Shown piece by piece: positions 11,975-23,134 of a stretch of 64,000 bases of DNA. A program made the position numbers and the translations under genes. Location: positions 38,154,372 to 38,218,371 of the forward strand of contig NC_081543.1 of the NCBI RefSeq assembly GCF_901000735.1, in the 5' to 3' direction. The number at the start of each line of letters is the position of its first letter. Positions within the stretch are counted from its first letter, which is position 1. The notes under the pieces are model-generated. The model worked only from the letters and a program-made list of their open reading frames with translations. It made no database searches and was not told the DNA's origin. The stretch comes from Corylus avellana (lineage: Eukaryota; Streptophyta; Magnoliopsida; Fagales; Betulaceae).

Positions 11975-14900
11975 ATGATGAAGAACAAGAGGGACGTTCT
12001 GCTGTTGAAGATCGTCATCTTCCTCTTCGCCCTCAACTCCCTCTCCCTCTGCCTCTACCAATTTACATCCAAAACTTCACCACCCTCCCCCAACAACCCA
12101 CTTAACTACCCCACCCGTCGCAACCGTCACCTCAAGCCATGGCCCATCCTCCCATCCTACCTCCCCTGGTCCCACAACTCCCCTCCGGCCCCACGCTCCT
12201 GCGAGGCCTTCTTCGGCAACGGCTTCTCTCGCCGCCTCGACCCTCTCCTCCCTCCAAATCCTGACGAGAATCCCAGGGGATGGTTCAGGTGCTGGCACAG
12301 CGAGACCCTGCGGAGCTCCATTTGTGAGGGTGGGTCGCTCCGGATGGTGCCCGAGAGGATCAAGATGTCGAGGGGAGGGGAGGGGTTGGAGGAGGTGATA
12401 GGGCGGAGAGAGGAGGAGGAGCTGCCGGAGTTCCAGAATGGGGCGTTCGAGGTCGACGGCGGTGTGGGGTTTCTGGGTCCGCCGCGTGGGCTCGTGGACG
12501 GTGAGTTCCTGGACCGGTACGTGCCGAGGGGGGAGATCGCCAAGCACACCATGCGGGATCTGATCCGGTCCGTCCGGGTCGTCACGCCGGGCGAGTTCCA
12601 GTGCCACGAGGTTTGGGGGTTTAGTCAGTGTTTTTGTTAATTGGGTATTTGTTTTTGGTTTCGATTTATGGATTTGGAAGCTGAGTGTTGGGGAATTTGG
12701 ATGATTTTGGGTGAAAGGAAATCTGGGTTCAGTTTAGTTTATTCTGTTGATGGATTAAAGTTGTTAGCTTGAGGACGGTTGATTCAGTTAATTGGGATTT
12801 GTAGTTTCGGTTTGCGAATTTGGAAGCTGACTACTGGGGAATCCGGGGGTATCGATGGTAAAGTTTCCATTTCTGCTTGGTGGTACGAGTTTGCTGGGTT
12901 TTGAATAGTCATCTTTTTTAAAAAAAAAAAACAAAAAAAAAAAAAATTGTGATCTGTTGTTTGTTTTAGCTTCTATATATGGATTAAAGTTGATTTCTCG
13001 AGGGCTTTTTATTCAATTTGTGGATTTGAAACTTGGAAGGTGGTTATTTGGGAATTTTGATCGTTGCTTTGGATGGTTTTGGGAATAAAGTTTCCGTTTT
13101 TGGGTGGTGGTGCAGGTTTGCTAGGTTTTGATTTGTCAGTTTTTTTGGTTTTTTTTTTTTTTCCCTGGGCGGGTGAGGTTTTTCTTTTGTTTGCTGGGTT
13201 TGTGAATTTGGATATTTTGGTTTAGTTTTCTATTCGTGGATTAAAGTTGATTACGTGAGGGCTTTTGTCACGGGAGATGCAGAAGAGGTTAGGGCAGATT
13301 TGCAAGGAAGAGAAGATGAGCTGGAGGAGAAACAATACAGTTAGATGAAGTTAGATTCTATTAAGTAGTTAATTCTGTTTCAATAAACACTGCATGTGTA
13401 TAAGTGGCAGTTATTTTAGTTAGTTGCAATCAATTTTGTAACTGAATTGCTTTAGTTGCTAAGCCTTATATAAGGCTGACTAAGTGCAGGGAGGAGTAGC
13501 CTTTTGAAGTGTAAAGAATTGTTAGGAGATTTGCCATCTCGAATTGGCTTCCTTAGGAGATTTGCCATCTCGAATTGGCCTTTTCAATAAGAAATAGTAG
13601 TTTACTGTTACAAGTGGTATCAAAGCCATTTGTTTTCTTTTCATGGAAACTAGGTCAATGGGGCAAAATTCTGATTTGGTGCAGTTCAGGAAGGAGTTTA
13701 AGCAGTTGAAGGATGATTTTGAAGGGAGGAATGCAAGACAGGATAGTTTTGAGAAGAAGCAGGATGATAAGTTTGCTTTCATAAGTGCAAGGCAGGATTG
13801 TTTGGAGGTGAAGTTGGATGAGAGGTTGGATCAATTGTTGAGTTACATTAAAGAATTGCAGAAGGGAACAGAACAGAAAGATAAAAGTGTATCTTTTAAT
13901 TCCATGGAGGCCAATTTTTGTTCAACTTCAAAAGGAGGAAGGTATGCAGGAGATGGTGGAGAATTTCATGCAGGAGATGGATTCTACACTAAGTCCATTC
14001 GGTTGGAGTTTCCAAAATTCAATGGGAAGGATCCATTGAATTGGTGTTACAAGGCTGAGCAGTTCTTTGATCACTAAATCAAATTCTTTTGTTGCTTGGG
14101 ATGATTTTGCTAGAGCATTACAGATTAGATTTGGTATGGGGTCTTATGATGATCCTATGGAAACATTGTCAAAGTTGAAACAAGAAGAGGATCTTTGGAA
14201 GAATATAAAAAACAGTTTGAAGTTTTAGCCAATAGGGTGGCTGATTTGCCTGAAGCACATAAACTGAGTTGTTTTACTGGGGGTTAAAAGATGAAATTAG
14301 ATTGGCAGTGAAGATGTTTAAACCTATGGTTCTAATGGATGCTTATTCTTTAGCCAAAATCCAAGAGGATTATATATTCAATTTCAGAAAGAGCAATAAG
14401 CCCCAATGGAATGCCCTTCCCTGTAATAATGTTGGCAGAAGTTTTGGGGGAGAGAATAAGGGTACTGGGTTGTTGGGAGGAAAAACTAATTTGTTTGGGC
14501 AGCAAAAGGATTCTGAGAATGTTGGTATTGTTGATAATCAGCACAAGTCTAATATTCCTATTTCTGGTTCGGCAGTGTTGCCAGTGCAGAAAATTTCTAA
14601 TGTTGAGATGATGGAAAGAAGAAAAAATGGGTTATGTTATAATTGTGATGCTAAGTGGAGCCGTGGCCATGTTTGTGCTTCACCAAGATTGTTCTTGCTT
14701 GAGGGGGTTGAGCACAAGGTGATACAGTTAGATGAAGTTAGATTCTATTAAGTAGTTAATTCTGTTTCAATAAACACTGCACGTGTATAAGTGGCAGTTA
14801 TTTTAGTTAGTTGTAATCAACTTTGTAACTGAATTGCTTTAGTTGCTAAGCCTTATATAAGGCTGACTAAGTGCAGGGAGGAGTAGCTTTTTGAAGTGTA

Positions 14901-16223
14901 AAGAATTGTTAGGAGATTTGCCATCTCGAATTGGCCTTTTCAATAAGAAATAGTAGTTTACTGTTACAGCTTTTGATGTCATTTATGGATTTGGACGCTG
15001 ATTTGGGAATTAATCATCGGCTAGGTGGGCTTGGGGATAAATTTTCCATCTTTGAGTGTTGGTGCAGGTATGGTTAGTTTTGATTTGTCAGTTTGTTTTT
15101 GGTATATGGAGGCGTTGATCGTGAAGATTCTAATGGGTTTTTAATGATCTCGTGTAGGAAGTGTTGGATTAAATGCCAATGTGTTGTTCTAGGAAATTAA
15201 TGCTTGATTTTCTTCTAGATTGATTTGGAAGTGATATAATGCGGTTTTGAATATCCAATTGTGCATCACCAAAAAATTGGAAGTTTCCAAAAACAAAGTC
15301 TTAAGATTAATTATACCCTAAATCTAGGATTGGTAAACTTTATGTAGGGCAAATGATTTACTTATTTATTTATTTTTTCTCTTTATATGGTTCTGAGATA
15401 TCTAAGGCTTCACTTGCAGTGGATTGAGGAGCCTACGCTTTTGGTGACACGCTTCGAGTATGCAAACCTTTTCCACACTGTTACAGATTGGTACAGTGCA
15501 TACGTCTCTTCAAGAGTTACAGGGTTGCCCAATCGACCTAAGTTGGTTTTTGTGGATGGCCACTGTATGGTATGTGTGCTCGATTTTGCATGGCTTCTTT
15601 CTTTTGTAGTATATCGGCTTCATTTGTATTGTTTAAGAACACCTGATAATGCTCATACAAATACTTAGTTCTGACTTTTGTCAGCTTGTTATTTGTGGAT
15701 TGTGGTCGAGTAAGTGGTGGAGTGGAGAATAATGAGAAAGAAAGGCTGGAGCTTTAAGTTTTAGTATTGTACAAATAGGAAGTAGTGAACTTTTGTAGAA
15801 CAAACATGATGGAGGTTCTTGACCAATAAAATTTTATGGAGTTCATCTCATGATTTTAGTGCAGAAATCTTGTATTGGATGGATGGGACTATAAGTTTTT
15901 AATTTAGTAAGGCAAAAATAGGACATGGATCCAGTCATGCAACTTCTACAGACTTCTAATAAGCATTTTATCAGAACGATAACAATAGTATAGGAATTTA
16001 TACCCATGCATGTTTAGAGAAATATAAATGGCATACATGATGAGTGAGATTAAGCTTGCAAAAGATTTTTCACATAAGCCAAATTTACATTTTACTTAGA
16101 CCTTTATTTGAGTACCTTTCTTTATTTGGATTTATGTTAAACAAGCACATTTAAAGATCCAGTAGATTTCCCTGTTTCTTTTTTGCTGTTGTGCAAATTG
16201 CTGTCTCTGTGTGTGTGTGTATG

Positions 16224-16266
<43 letters not shown>

Positions 16267-17554
16267 GTAAGTATTTGATGCTCAACATCCAGTGAGTATT
16301 TGATTCCTGCCTTCTCCAATGCTCAATCTCAGAACCTGCCAACCATTCTCTTCGAATAAAAAACACAACCTTATGGACCCGAGTGATTGATGATTGACAT
16401 TTTGTTGTGTCAATGATTATGAGCAATAGGATGCTATAACTATAGAGGTGTCTGAAGGAGAAATGGAAGCGCAAGGATTCTTGAGAAATAATTGGGACAA
16501 GGGGTACTTAACAGTGTACCAGCTAATTTTCTTCTTACACTCAAACCTTTTAGTGTTGGTTTTTCCCAGACGGTGGAACTAAATGACAGTTTCCTGTTGA
16601 GGGAAGAGAAGCTTCTGTTGTTTTCAGTTAGCATCTTAAACATGAATGATCTTCCATCAATTTGTTGGAAGGGTGTATGCTTATCATTATCTTCTTCTTC
16701 TTATAGTTCCAATGGGTGAATTTCTAGTCTGTGTTTGTGGGAATATTCTGCCATTCTGCTTTTATTTCTATCTGGCCATGTTTAATTATCCGAATATCAC
16801 TGATCTCTCTTCTTTTGGTGGAAATAATCAGGCACCCTTGGAAGAAACATGGAAAGCATTGTTTTCTAGTCTTCGATATGCTAAAAACTTTAGTGGTCCA
16901 GTTTGTTTTCGCCATGCTATTCTTTCACCTTTGGGATATGAGACTGCACTATTTAAAGGGCTTTCTGAAGAAATAAATTGTCATGGAGCATCTGCACATG
17001 ACCTGTGGCAAAACCCTGATGACAAGAAAACTGCCCGATTATCTGAATTTGGGGAAATGATTAGAGCTGCCTTTCGGTTTCCAGTAAACAGACACCATGT
17101 TGAAAGGCCAGTCTCAGGTCCTAATGTCCTCTTTGTTCGACGGGAAGATTATTTAGCTCATCCTCGTCATGGCGGTAAAGTTGAATCGAGGCTTAGCAAT
17201 GAACAAGAAGTGTTTGATTCCCTGAAGAGCTGGGCATTGAATCATAAAGTGTGCAATGTAAACCTTGTCAATGGATTGTTTGCACACATGTCCATGAAGG
17301 AGCAAGTCCGAGCCATTCAAGATGCTTCAGTTATTATTGGTGCTCATGGTGCAGGTCTGACTCACATAGTATCTGCAATGCCAAAAACTGTGATTCTGGA
17401 GATCATTAGCAGCCAATATCGACGGCCACATTTTGCATTGATAGCTCGGTGGAAAGGGTTGGAATATCATGCAATTAATCTTGACGGATCATTTGCCAAT
17501 CCACCAGTTGTCATTGACAAGCTTAGCAGCATAATGAGGAGCCTGGGATGCTGA
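11975..17554 (+). CDS. XYLT: Beta-1,2-xylosyltransferase (glycosyltransferase family 61), N-glycan processing
   Basis: Three exons join in phase 0: 11975-12610, 15420-15569 and 16832-17554, giving 502 residues against just over 530 in Arabidopsis XYLT. The enzyme adds the plant-specific beta-1,2-xylose to the core mannose of N-glycans in the Golgi. A short cytosolic tail and one membrane anchor (about residues 8-27) give type II topology. A Pro-rich stem follows, with KPWPILPSYLPW near 51-62. Family landmarks are SICEGGSLRMVP, LLVTRFEYANLFHTVTDWY (exon 2), NVLFVRREDYLAHPRHGGK (about 360-378) and GAHGAGLTH (432-440). Exon 1 is very GC-rich, unlike the rest of the window. Intron 1 (2.8 kb) carries a retroelement and intron 2 a TG/TATG microsatellite. 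All three exons are open, so the gene seems functional. Confidence 0.93.
13266..14968 (+). mobile_element. Non-autonomous gag-only LTR retroelement in XYLT intron 1
   Basis: The element begins TGTCACGGG and ends TTACA, flanked by the 5-bp target duplication GCTTT (13261-13265 and 14969-14973). The 5' LTR is 13266-13612. A primer-binding site TGGTATCAAAGCC (13615-13627) follows, matching initiator Met-tRNA. The interior codes only for gag remains. The 3' LTR (14722-14968, 247 bp) lacks about the first 70 bp of the 5' LTR, and no pol is present, so an internal deletion fused the end of gag to the middle of the 3' LTR. The 5' LTR also has a 32-bp tandem duplication around 13530-13580 that is single in the 3' LTR. 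It lies in the same orientation as the host gene. Confidence 0.9.
13643..14751 (+). pseudogene. Broken Ty3/Gypsy-type gag remnant
   Basis: The first open stretch (13643-14077, 144 codons) has a coiled-coil-like N-terminus rich in Lys, Asp and Gln. It then enters the gag core near LEFPKFNGKDPLNW before a stop. Coding resumes in another frame at about 14085 and breaks again near 14215. It runs open from 14269 to 14751 with a zinc knuckle, CYNCDAKWSRGHVC, followed by PRLFLLEG, a pairing typical of Ty3/Gypsy gag. With at least two frame breaks it cannot make a full protein. No protease, reverse transcriptase or integrase follows. Confidence 0.85.
16203..16270 (+). repeat. TG / TATG microsatellite in XYLT intron 2
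   Basis: A (GT)n run passes into (GTAT)n and (GTATAT)n over about 65 bp. It is a simple repeat, likely to vary in length between individuals. Confidence 0.95.
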
Positions 17555-18150
17555 AATGTGTTTGGTTTTGGCCAAATTCCATTGGAGGTGATGGAAATAT
17601 GTTTCAGTGTCTATTTGAACGCCATCATTCCTCTTTCCTGGATCTTATAGTGAATGAGCTTCTACTTGCTTCTGCTGCTGTTGCAATATTTCGATGGGAA
17701 TCTTATGGTGAAGAGACAGAAAATTGGATTTACTTATCATTGAGAGAGGTGGTTGGATTATATATACCCTGATTTTTGCTTCGGTCAATTTTTCCATGCC
17801 TTTGGGGAAGTAGCTGATAGGAGTCATAATTTTTCTTGTATACTAATTCTTTGTTACTGACACAAGTGTCTTCTTGTACAATAGATCGATTCACTACCTA
17901 TTTTAAATCAGAATTCTTTGAAAGTACAATATGTTTACGGGTTCGAATTGAGATTTGCAGTTTCAAAACGTGTAATTTAAAAGATAGCAATATGAAAGGG
18001 CCATAAAAAGCTTTCCTTTTTCTTTTTTTCTTTTTTTGTTCATTTTCATAGAATTGTAGATTCATTATTAAAAAAAAAAAAAAAAACTAATGCAAATTAG
18101 GATCTATTTGGTACAGTTTTGAAAAGTGTTTTGGATTATGAAAAGAGAAA
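17555..18150. other. 3' flank of XYLT and intergenic DNA
   Basis: The first few hundred bases are probably XYLT 3' untranslated sequence. The rest is AT-rich with poly-T and poly-A runs near 18020-18090. No gene is seen. Confidence 0.5.
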
Positions 18151-18750
18151 AATTATATTTAGTTCTTAAATTTTTATTTGATTTGAATTTAGTCATTAAG
18201 TTTTCAATTTTAATAATTAGTCTCTTAGATTTGGCCAAGTTCAAAATATGTCTTTTTATCAAGTTACCATAAAAATAATAGTTTGTCATCTATCACATAT
18301 TTTATTTTGTTGCCTATTTTTTATAAACACGTCCAAGGTCTTGTCTACAAACAATGTGAGATTATTCATCAACATTTTATACGTCAGCTTCTATCTCAAG
18401 TTCTCAACACCCCAATGCAATGTCACGCTAATGGAACCGAAGTCTTTTTTATTTTTTTGAGGTAAGAACCGAAGTCTTTCTTACTACGGATTTGCTTCTT
18501 AGTTTCTCATGTTTTTCTCTAAGTTTTACTAGTCAAATCCATGTTCTTTTTTTGAAGGGGGGGTGGTTTGTGAATGACTTAACACTTGTTGATGTGGCAT
18601 TGCATTTGAATGTTTATGACATGTTAAAACCGTTAACTTTAACGGTAAAGTGATATAGTGGCCTATTTTAAACTTAGGTAGTATTCTTAAAATTAAAAAC
18701 TCAATAACTAAATTCAAATCAAATGAAAATTTAGTGACTAAATATGATTT
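18151..18750. repeat. Inverted-repeat (MITE-like) element across the left duplication breakpoint
   Basis: The left arm (about 18151-18255) and right arm (about 18660-18750) are imperfect reverse complements. For example, TTTATTTGATTTGAATTTAG in the left arm pairs with CTAAATTCAAATCAAATGAA in the right arm. The left edge of the 11-kb tandem duplication, near 18430, falls between the arms, so copy 2 (29770-29880) keeps only the right arm. No transposase is seen. Confidence 0.7.
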
Positions 18751-18879
18751 TTTTTTCCTCCAGAAAAAAGATTAAAAAAAAAAAAAATTGAGATTTAATT
18801 TGATTGGGCTATGTTCGAAAAATTGGTGTATGTGGAGTCTATAAACGAAAATATAAGGTAAATACAGAAAATATAAGGA

Positions 18880-19010
18880 TATGCCAAAAATATTTTGAAT
18901 ATATTGTAACACTTGTAATATAAAACCGTCAGTGGATTGGATTCCGAATTTTACGTCCTATAAATCGGATTTTAGGTCTTGGTGTGAATCACTCAAAACC
19001 GTCATAGACA
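18880..19010 (+). promoter_or_regulatory. Probable promoter of the F-box gene at 19011
   Basis: TATAAAA at 18919-18925 lies 86 bp before the ATG and is kept in copy 2 at 30064-30070. A second TATAAAT at 18959-18965 reads TATCAAT in copy 2 and is probably too close to the ATG to matter. Sequence-based prediction. Confidence 0.4.
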
Positions 19011-20114
19011 ATGGCCACGATGTCCTGGTCTGACCTCCCAGAAGACCTAGCAGAGATGATCTTGAGGCAGCCAACCGACGTGGTTAATCTTTACAACTAC
19101 CGCTGCGTGTGTCGTTCATGGCGGTCCGTCGCCGGCGAGCTATTTGCGTCGTCACCTCCACAACTACTTTCCTACAAAAAGCAGAGCAGAATTGTGCAAC
19201 GCATATGTTTGTTGAATGTTTTCAATGGAAACTCGAGCGTGTGTAAAATTCCCAAGTTCAAGACTGTTGATGGGCAGCCCCTGTTGCCGAGGAGCGTCTA
19301 CTCCTGGCATCGTTGGCTGGTAATGGATTGCACCACATCCAAGTGTTCCTCTGGTTGCGATCGCAAGTATCACGCCCATCATATCTGTCTCTATAACCCA
19401 TTCTCAAGGGCTTGGATTCGGCTACCCGCGTTCACACTCGATCACTCTCTGGATACCCAGAAGCGAAAGTTCGTTTTATCATCTGAACCGGGAAATCCAA
19501 GTTCAATTGCTTTAGCAATTCGTGATGGGAAATCTCTTGAAAAGTTGATGTTTTTGAAACCAGGAGGTAAGGAGTGGATTGTTGTTGACATGAGGATGTG
19601 GGTTGTTGATGTTATAAGCTACAAGGGTGGATTCTGTGCACTTGATTGGCACCGAAACTTAATACAATTTAAGTTGGGTACTCATGTTCCTTATGCCAAA
19701 AGAATCCCAACTAGGATTAATGCATTATCAAGTGATTTATATCCCACTGAATATCTGATGGAATCGCTTTGTGGGGATCTGTTGTTGGTTCAACTGAATT
19801 TAGGGTCGAATGGCGGGTGGAAGTTCAATGTTTTCAAATTGGATTGGGGGAGGATGGCGTGGAAGGAGATCACAAGCTTAGGTGACGAAGCTATTTTCTT
19901 GAGCTGTGATGAATCTGGGTGCATGCGAGCTGGTGACTCTACCATATTCAAACGTAATTGCATCTATTTCACTGATGATGTCTTGTGTATGACACTACAG
20001 AAAGAGGGTTTCGGGGTATACGACATCGCAAATCAGACTGTCGGTCGGTTCCCTCGCTCTTTTCCTCATCAGAATGATCGACTGTGCTACCGATGGTTCA
20101 CAACGCAAATATAG
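19011..20114 (+). CDS. F-box protein with DUF295 (KIB1-4 beta-propeller) domain, subtype C, copy 1
   Basis: Intronless, 367 residues. The F-box is at about residues 5-44 (SDLPEDLAEMILRQPTDVVN, then VCRSWRSVA) and should bind SKP1-like adaptors of an SCF ubiquitin ligase. The rest (about 60-350) is the DUF295 / KIB-type domain. Its array-wide landmarks are SWHRWLVMD, ICLYNPFSRA, SYKGGFCALD, SLGDEAIFLS, NCIYF and GVYDIANQTVG, ending CYRWFTTQI. This domain is presumed to bind the target, which is unknown. The protein differs from the copy at 30156 by only four residues: Cys32 for His32, Cys for Arg in SGCDRK, and Trp for Arg and Thr for Lys around FSRAWIRLPAFTLDH. No signal peptide or membrane segment is visible. 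It looks intact. Confidence 0.9.
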   Translation: MATMSWSDLPEDLAEMILRQPTDVVNLYNYRCVCRSWRSVAGELFASSPPQLLSYKKQSRIVQRICLLNVFNGNSSVCKIPKFKTVDGQPLLPRSVYSWHRWLVMDCTTSKCSSGCDRKYHAHHICLYNPFSRAWIRLPAFTLDHSLDTQKRKFVLSSEPGNPSSIALAIRDGKSLEKLMFLKPGGKEWIVVDMRMWVVDVISYKGGFCALDWHRNLIQFKLGTHVPYAKRIPTRINALSSDLYPTEYLMESLCGDLLLVQLNLGSNGGWKFNVFKLDWGRMAWKEITSLGDEAIFLSCDESGCMRAGDSTIFKRNCIYFTDDVLCMTLQKEGFGVYDIANQTVGRFPRSFPHQNDRLCYRWFTTQI

Positions 20115-21017
20115 TATGCATATTTTGTTTATGCCCAATAGCTCTTTCAAGAGACTGTAATTTACACCTAATTTTGAAAGAGTTTAATGATATGATATAA
20201 AGGTGAGAACTTTTCTTCTTCTTTTTTGTGTGTTCGTATTCTTCTTCTTCAGCATAGACAAGTTTGGGTTTCTCACCTCACCAATGTAGTCGTATCATTC
20301 AGCATATTTAATCTCCTTTTTCAGCGCAGCTTCAGTAGGAGGGTGTGGAAAGAATTCATCAGTCATGAATTTAATTGATAAGCTAAGCCTCAATTGGGAA
20401 GAAATCATTGAATTTGTGTGTGTGTGTGTGTGTTTCGGGGGGATTGAATGAGAGAAACTTGAAACAAAGTCTTTGCAAGCTTAGTTTGGGTGCAGTTATG
20501 GTAAACTGAGAATTAATATGGTAAACTGCCAAAGTCATAGGAGAAGATTGTGCTTGTGCATAATGGTTTAGGAGGAGTACTGAGAATATGCAATTATGTA
20601 AGCCCCCCGCCAAGTGAGTTCCTTGCTTAATTCAGTTCAAATGCAAAAACTTTCCCTGTTGAACAATGTGGTTAATAATTGAATGTGTGTCTTGTTAGAT
20701 TTCAAAAGTTCTAGTTTTCTCAGAGCTTGGCGTGCGTCTGATTGATCCTTGATTGTCTCTTGCAAGAAGTATGGGGAAAATTATTTGAACTCTTATGTGT
20801 TAGTTATTGCTTGATTGCACTTTCTTGTGTTAAAAGTTCTTGCTTGGAATGGCGAGCTATTATTGTTGTATTACTATAGAAAGGAATAATGTCTTTGGAG
20901 AGCCCTTAAGTCTTATTATATCCAAGTGCTTATTGAAATGAACCATCGACTTTGAAAATTGAAAATTGAAAATTGAAAATCATCCATGCGTGCACCAAGT
21001 AAATGGTTCCACTTTAT
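20115..21017. other. 3' flank of the F-box gene at 19011
   Basis: Probable 3' untranslated region and spacer. It holds a (TG)n microsatellite at 20417-20434 and is nearly identical to 31260-32150 in copy 2. No gene is seen. Confidence 0.55.
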
Positions 21018-21600
21018 TACAATTTTTTTTCTTTTTTCTTTTTTTAACATATTTCTTTCATTCATCATCAAGAAATAATCTAGAGCATAAATCTCTAAAT
21101 AACAAGATTACATTGCGCTCAGAAAGGACAACATTGCAGATATCCTCTGAGATTTCTTTGATCCAAACTTTGTCTATGACTTGTCTAACAGCTGCTTTGG
21201 CAAGACCATGAGCCACCCAGTTTGCTTCTCTTTGAGTGTGGTGAACCTACCAATGCCTTAAATTGTTGAGCACTACTTTAGCATCTTCAACCACCTGACC
21301 ATATTTGCTCCAATTTTGATAGTTGACAGACAGTGAGGGCCTTTACCATTTGTAATGAATTACCCTCCAAAATAATGGAATGAAGCTCCAAGTCTCGAAT
21401 AAATTCTGCAGCACTCAATGTCGCTTGTGCTTCTGCCACCACTAGGTCCTGTGTGATACAATCTGTTTGTCCTCTTGCAGTAGTCACTTGTCCCTCAAAG
21501 TCCCTCGCAATAATGCCAATCTCCATACGACGAGATTTTAAATCTAAAGTTGCGTTCCAATTAATTTTATACATTATGATAGGAGAAACTCGCTATTTAT
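21018..21600 (-). mobile_element. 3' fragment of a LINE-type retroelement (RNase H domain), copy 1
   Basis: On the reverse strand, 21574-21287 codes for an RNase H-like (RVT_3) segment: KINWNATLDL, then GIIARDFEG, then VVAEAQATLSAAEFIRDL and IILEGNSLQMVKAL. Coding sense continues in other frames to about 21085, with WVAHGLAKAAV and a final acidic stretch, so frameshifts have occurred. The T-rich tract at 21018-21048 is the element's poly(A) tail seen from the other strand. Only the last third of the ORF survives. It is inactive. Confidence 0.75.
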
Positions 21601-22021
21601 CCGAGTTTATTTAGCAATAGGGCCTTGGAAAGGTGTACAAACATGGAAAGGTCTTATAGAAAACAATTTTGTTTATTGTTTTCAAAGTTTTTAAATAATT
21701 TGAATATCTTTAGTTTTTAAATTATAATTACACTTTCCCTATTTAAATAAAAATAAAGTAATTAAATCACATGGGCAAAAACGTATATGTACCGGTTACG
21801 GGGAACCGTTTTTCTCAATATTTATAATCAGTAGCATCAATTATACAGTTATAGAATTGCGGCTATACGGTTAGATAGTTAGCGGTAGTTAGTTACACCC
21901 TGCTCCTCCCAAACAGAGAACAAACGGACTTTAACTTGACTTACAGGAGAAGATAAATAAAGATTAAACAGAGGGATTAAGCCTTTTTCCCATATCAAAA
22001 GGGCCATAATTTCCCCGATCA

Positions 22022-23134
22022 ATGGCTCCGGTGACCTGGTCTAAACTCCCAGAAGATCTGCTGGAGAGCATCTTGAGGAAGCCAACAAATGTCGTTAATC
22101 TATACAAGTGCAGCTTCGTGTGTCATGCATGGCGGTCCGTCGTCGAAAGGGTGTTAGCGTCGACACCTCCGCACCGACTTGTTTACTCAAAGGAACTCAG
22201 AATTGTAAGAAGCATAAGTTTCAAGAATGTTTTTACCGGCGCAACGGAGGTGTGTAGACTTCCCGAGTTCAATACCGGTGATGGGCGGCCCCTGTTTCCC
22301 AGAAGCGTCTACTCCTGGCATCGTTGGCTGGTAATGGATTGCAGCACATTCCATGCCTGCAATCACTTGAATCATCGTGGTGATCATCATATCTGTCTCT
22401 ATGACCCATTCTCGAATGCTCGGATTCGGTTCCCTGCTTTCACACTTGACAACTTTGTATCAATTGATCCCACAAGACGCAAGTTCGTTGTGTCAATTGA
22501 TCCCACAAGACGCAAGTTCGTTGTGTCTTGTGACCCGAAAAATCCAAGATCAATTGGTTTAGCTGTTCGTAATGGGCGATATCTTGAGAAGTTGATGTTC
22601 TGGAAACCAGGAGATGGGGAGTGGACAACCTTTGTTGTGCAGCAGTGGCGCATTTTTGATATTACAAGCTACGAGGGTGGATTCTGTGTTCTTGACGGAA
22701 AACTCAAGCGTATAGAATTTGATCATGAGTTGGGTACTCTCAAAATAAAGCATGTATCATCAAGGTATTATCATCCAACTAACTATCTGGTGGAATCGCT
22801 CTGTGGGGATTTGTTGTTGGTTCAACTGGATATCGAGCATAAGGTTGAAGTTTTCAGAATGGATTGGGTGAGGAAGGCGTGGGATGAGATCAAAAGCTTG
22901 GGTGATGAAGCAATTTTCTTGAGCTGTCATGAATCTGTGTCCATACAAGCTAAGGACTACACCATATTCAAACCTAATTGCATCTATTTCACAGATGGTG
23001 CCTTCAGTATGCCAGTAGAGCAAATGGAGTTGGGGGTATACGATATCGCAAATCAGACTGTCGGTTCAGTCCCTCTCTCTATTCCTCGTGACGATAAGAA
23101 ACAATGCTACCGATGGTTCACAACGCAAATATAG
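22022..23134 (+). CDS. F-box protein with DUF295 domain, subtype B, copy 1
   Basis: Intronless, 370 residues, with the ATG just after a conserved GATCA. F-box at about residues 6-43 (LPEDLLESILRKPTNVVN); it has VCHAWRSVV where other paralogues have VCRSWRSVV. The DUF295 domain follows, with the usual landmarks (SWHRWLVMD, ICLYDPFSNA, LMFWKPGDGEWTTF, SLGDEAIFLS, GVYDIANQTVGSV) and the C-terminus CYRWFTTQI. A 33-bp in-frame tandem duplication repeats SIDPTRRKFVV (around 22459-22525); it is shared with the copy at 33175, so it predates the 11-kb duplication. Predicted SCF substrate receptor of unknown target. Intact. Confidence 0.9.
   Translation: MAPVTWSKLPEDLLESILRKPTNVVNLYKCSFVCHAWRSVVERVLASTPPHRLVYSKELRIVRSISFKNVFTGATEVCRLPEFNTGDGRPLFPRSVYSWHRWLVMDCSTFHACNHLNHRGDHHICLYDPFSNARIRFPAFTLDNFVSIDPTRRKFVVSIDPTRRKFVVSCDPKNPRSIGLAVRNGRYLEKLMFWKPGDGEWTTFVVQQWRIFDITSYEGGFCVLDGKLKRIEFDHELGTLKIKHVSSRYYHPTNYLVESLCGDLLLVQLDIEHKVEVFRMDWVRKAWDEIKSLGDEAIFLSCHESVSIQAKDYTIFKPNCIYFTDGAFSMPVEQMELGVYDIANQTVGSVPLSIPRDDKKQCYRWFTTQI

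Larger units (their letters stand above)
12650..15130 (+). repeat. Degenerate tandem repeats inside XYLT intron 1
   Basis: A phrase of roughly 200-300 bp recurs four or five times: GGATTTGGAAGCTGA-like words, then TTGGGGAAT, then AAAGTTTCC, then GGTGGTGCAGGTTTGCT, then GATTAAAGTTGAT. Copies start near 12665, 12815, 13015 and 13200, and the last is completed by 14974-15130 after the retroelement. They are strongly diverged. The retroelement split one copy. Confidence 0.65.

Noticed and set aside
12077..12607. Long reverse-strand ORFs over XYLT exon 1
   Set aside because: The exon is GC-rich, which leaves few stops in all frames. The + strand clearly codes for the xylosyltransferase; the antisense frames match nothing known to me.
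16646..16831. Alternative N-terminus of XYLT exon 3
   Set aside because: The reading upstream of 16832 does not resemble the family. The AG at 16830-16831 gives an exact in-frame join to exon 2.
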